Shown here one piece after another: positions 61,754 to 64,000 of a stretch of DNA of 64,000 bases. The position numbers were made by a program, and so were the translations under genes. Source of the stretch: Azospirillum sp. B21 (lineage in GTDB: Bacteria; Pseudomonadota; Alphaproteobacteria; Azospirillales; Azospirillaceae). Numbering within the stretch: position 1 is the stretch's first letter; each line of letters opens with the position of its first letter. The DNA is taken from assembly GCF_008364825.1 (NCBI RefSeq), contig NZ_VTTO01000018.1, forward strand, positions 1-64,000. Direction: 5' to 3'. The notes under the pieces are model-generated. The model saw nothing but the letters and a program-made list of their open reading frames with translations, searched no databases and had not been told where the DNA came from.

Positions 61754-62130
61754 CGCGGGACAAACGCACAAGGGCGTGCTGCCGCATGCCGGTAGGCCGG
61801 GAGGACGTCATCGGGCATCGTCACGTAGACAGCGGGGTTGGCGATCGTGACAAGGCTGATGCTGCGCGCCGTCTTCCGGCTGGCGCTACGCAGGACCGAA
61901 GGTCTGATCCCCTCCGTCCTGCAACTGCTCGGCCTCGGATGCCCGAACTCCATTCGCGTCACCTGATCGGCAGTGGGGCCGGGCGATTTCCACACCTCGA
62001 CGCCTCGCTGCAAAACGCCGGGCGCTGCGTCAAAAGGCCGACAGGGATTCCTGAAGGAGAGTGCTACTAAGTGTCATCGCGCCACGGTGCGTCCTGAGTT
62101 CCTGCCCTGTCCTGGTGGGAAGGATATTGC
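61754..62130. other. Non-coding gap before the sensor kinase
   Basis: No supportable gene. A minus-strand frame gives a protein-like piece ([20 protein letters not shown]), but it lacks a start context and overlaps etfA. A small remnant gene is possible. GGAAGGA at 62119-62125 is the kinase ribosome binding site. Confidence 0.35.

Positions 62131-64000
<1,870 letters not shown>

Noticed and set aside
61696-62013. Minus-strand 105-codon frame after etfA
   Set aside because: Part overlaps etfA antisense, there is no ribosome binding site, and no family was recognised.

Overview
The window is high-GC DNA with dense operons, many ATGA/GTGA stop-start overlaps, a fused indolepyruvate ferredoxin oxidoreductase, Liv-type ABC and TRAP transporters, and ethylmalonyl-CoA-type enzymes. 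This fits a soil or plant-associated alphaproteobacterium, most likely Azospirillum or a close Rhodospirillales relative. The genus is inferred from gene content; no rRNA, tRNA or CRISPR array was seen.

Region 1 (1-6160) is mobile. A complete Tn3-family transposon (341-6019, 38-bp inverted repeats) carries tnpA, tnpR, a res-like region and two passenger genes: a uracil-DNA-glycosylase-fold protein and an unknown protein with a possible HTH. Its two flanks do not match, and it sits against the 3' tail of a truncated gene (6020-6148) that lies 12 nt upstream of the next operon.

Region 2 (6161-28233) is an accessory conflict-type island. It opens with an EAD-like/trypsin/P-loop ATPase gene split by a one-base frameshift, then an IS3-family remnant. 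Then come two divergent operons. The leftward one encodes a double-zinc-ribbon/propeller-like protein, a vWA-like periplasmic protein, a small membrane protein, a tubulin-like GTPase, a zinc-ribbon/Hsp70-actin-like ATPase and a membrane coiled-coil protein. The rightward one encodes a MotA/ZorA-like channel with a long tail, a MotB/ZorB-like OmpA-domain protein and four further unrecognised proteins, two of them with zinc-ribbon-like cysteines. A second copy of the same IS3 3' end lies in direct orientation at 28299-28428. The combination of a stator pair with a tubulin-like and an Hsp70/actin-like NTPase is the most unusual content of the window.

Region 3 (28652-42056) holds a DnaQ-like exonuclease, a GNAT acetyltransferase and an amino-acid catabolic module: fused indolepyruvate:ferredoxin oxidoreductase, a GntR/FCD regulator, a five-gene Liv ABC transporter, RidA, a DadA-like oxidase and a maleate-isomerase-like protein. 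Four TGTATACA-like palindromes lie in front of these units and suggest one regulon.

Region 4 (42085-61753) looks like a methyl-branched C5/C6 dicarboxylate pathway. Leftward: a 2-oxoglutarate-dehydrogenase-like E1, methylsuccinyl-CoA dehydrogenase (Mcd), a LysR regulator, an SDR and a mesaconyl-CoA C1-C4 CoA transferase (Mct-like). Rightward: a TakP-like 2-oxo-acid TRAP transporter, a PanE-like reductase, an aldehyde dehydrogenase, a GlcD/D-2-hydroxyglutarate-dehydrogenase-like flavoprotein, a mesaconyl-C4-CoA hydratase-like protein, a CitE-like lyase and EtfBA. Together they could take a methyl-2-oxoglutarate or methylsuccinyl-CoA to acetyl-CoA plus pyruvate, with electrons leaving through ETF.

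Region 5 (62131-64000) is the 5' part of a membrane-bound sensor histidine kinase cut by the window edge.
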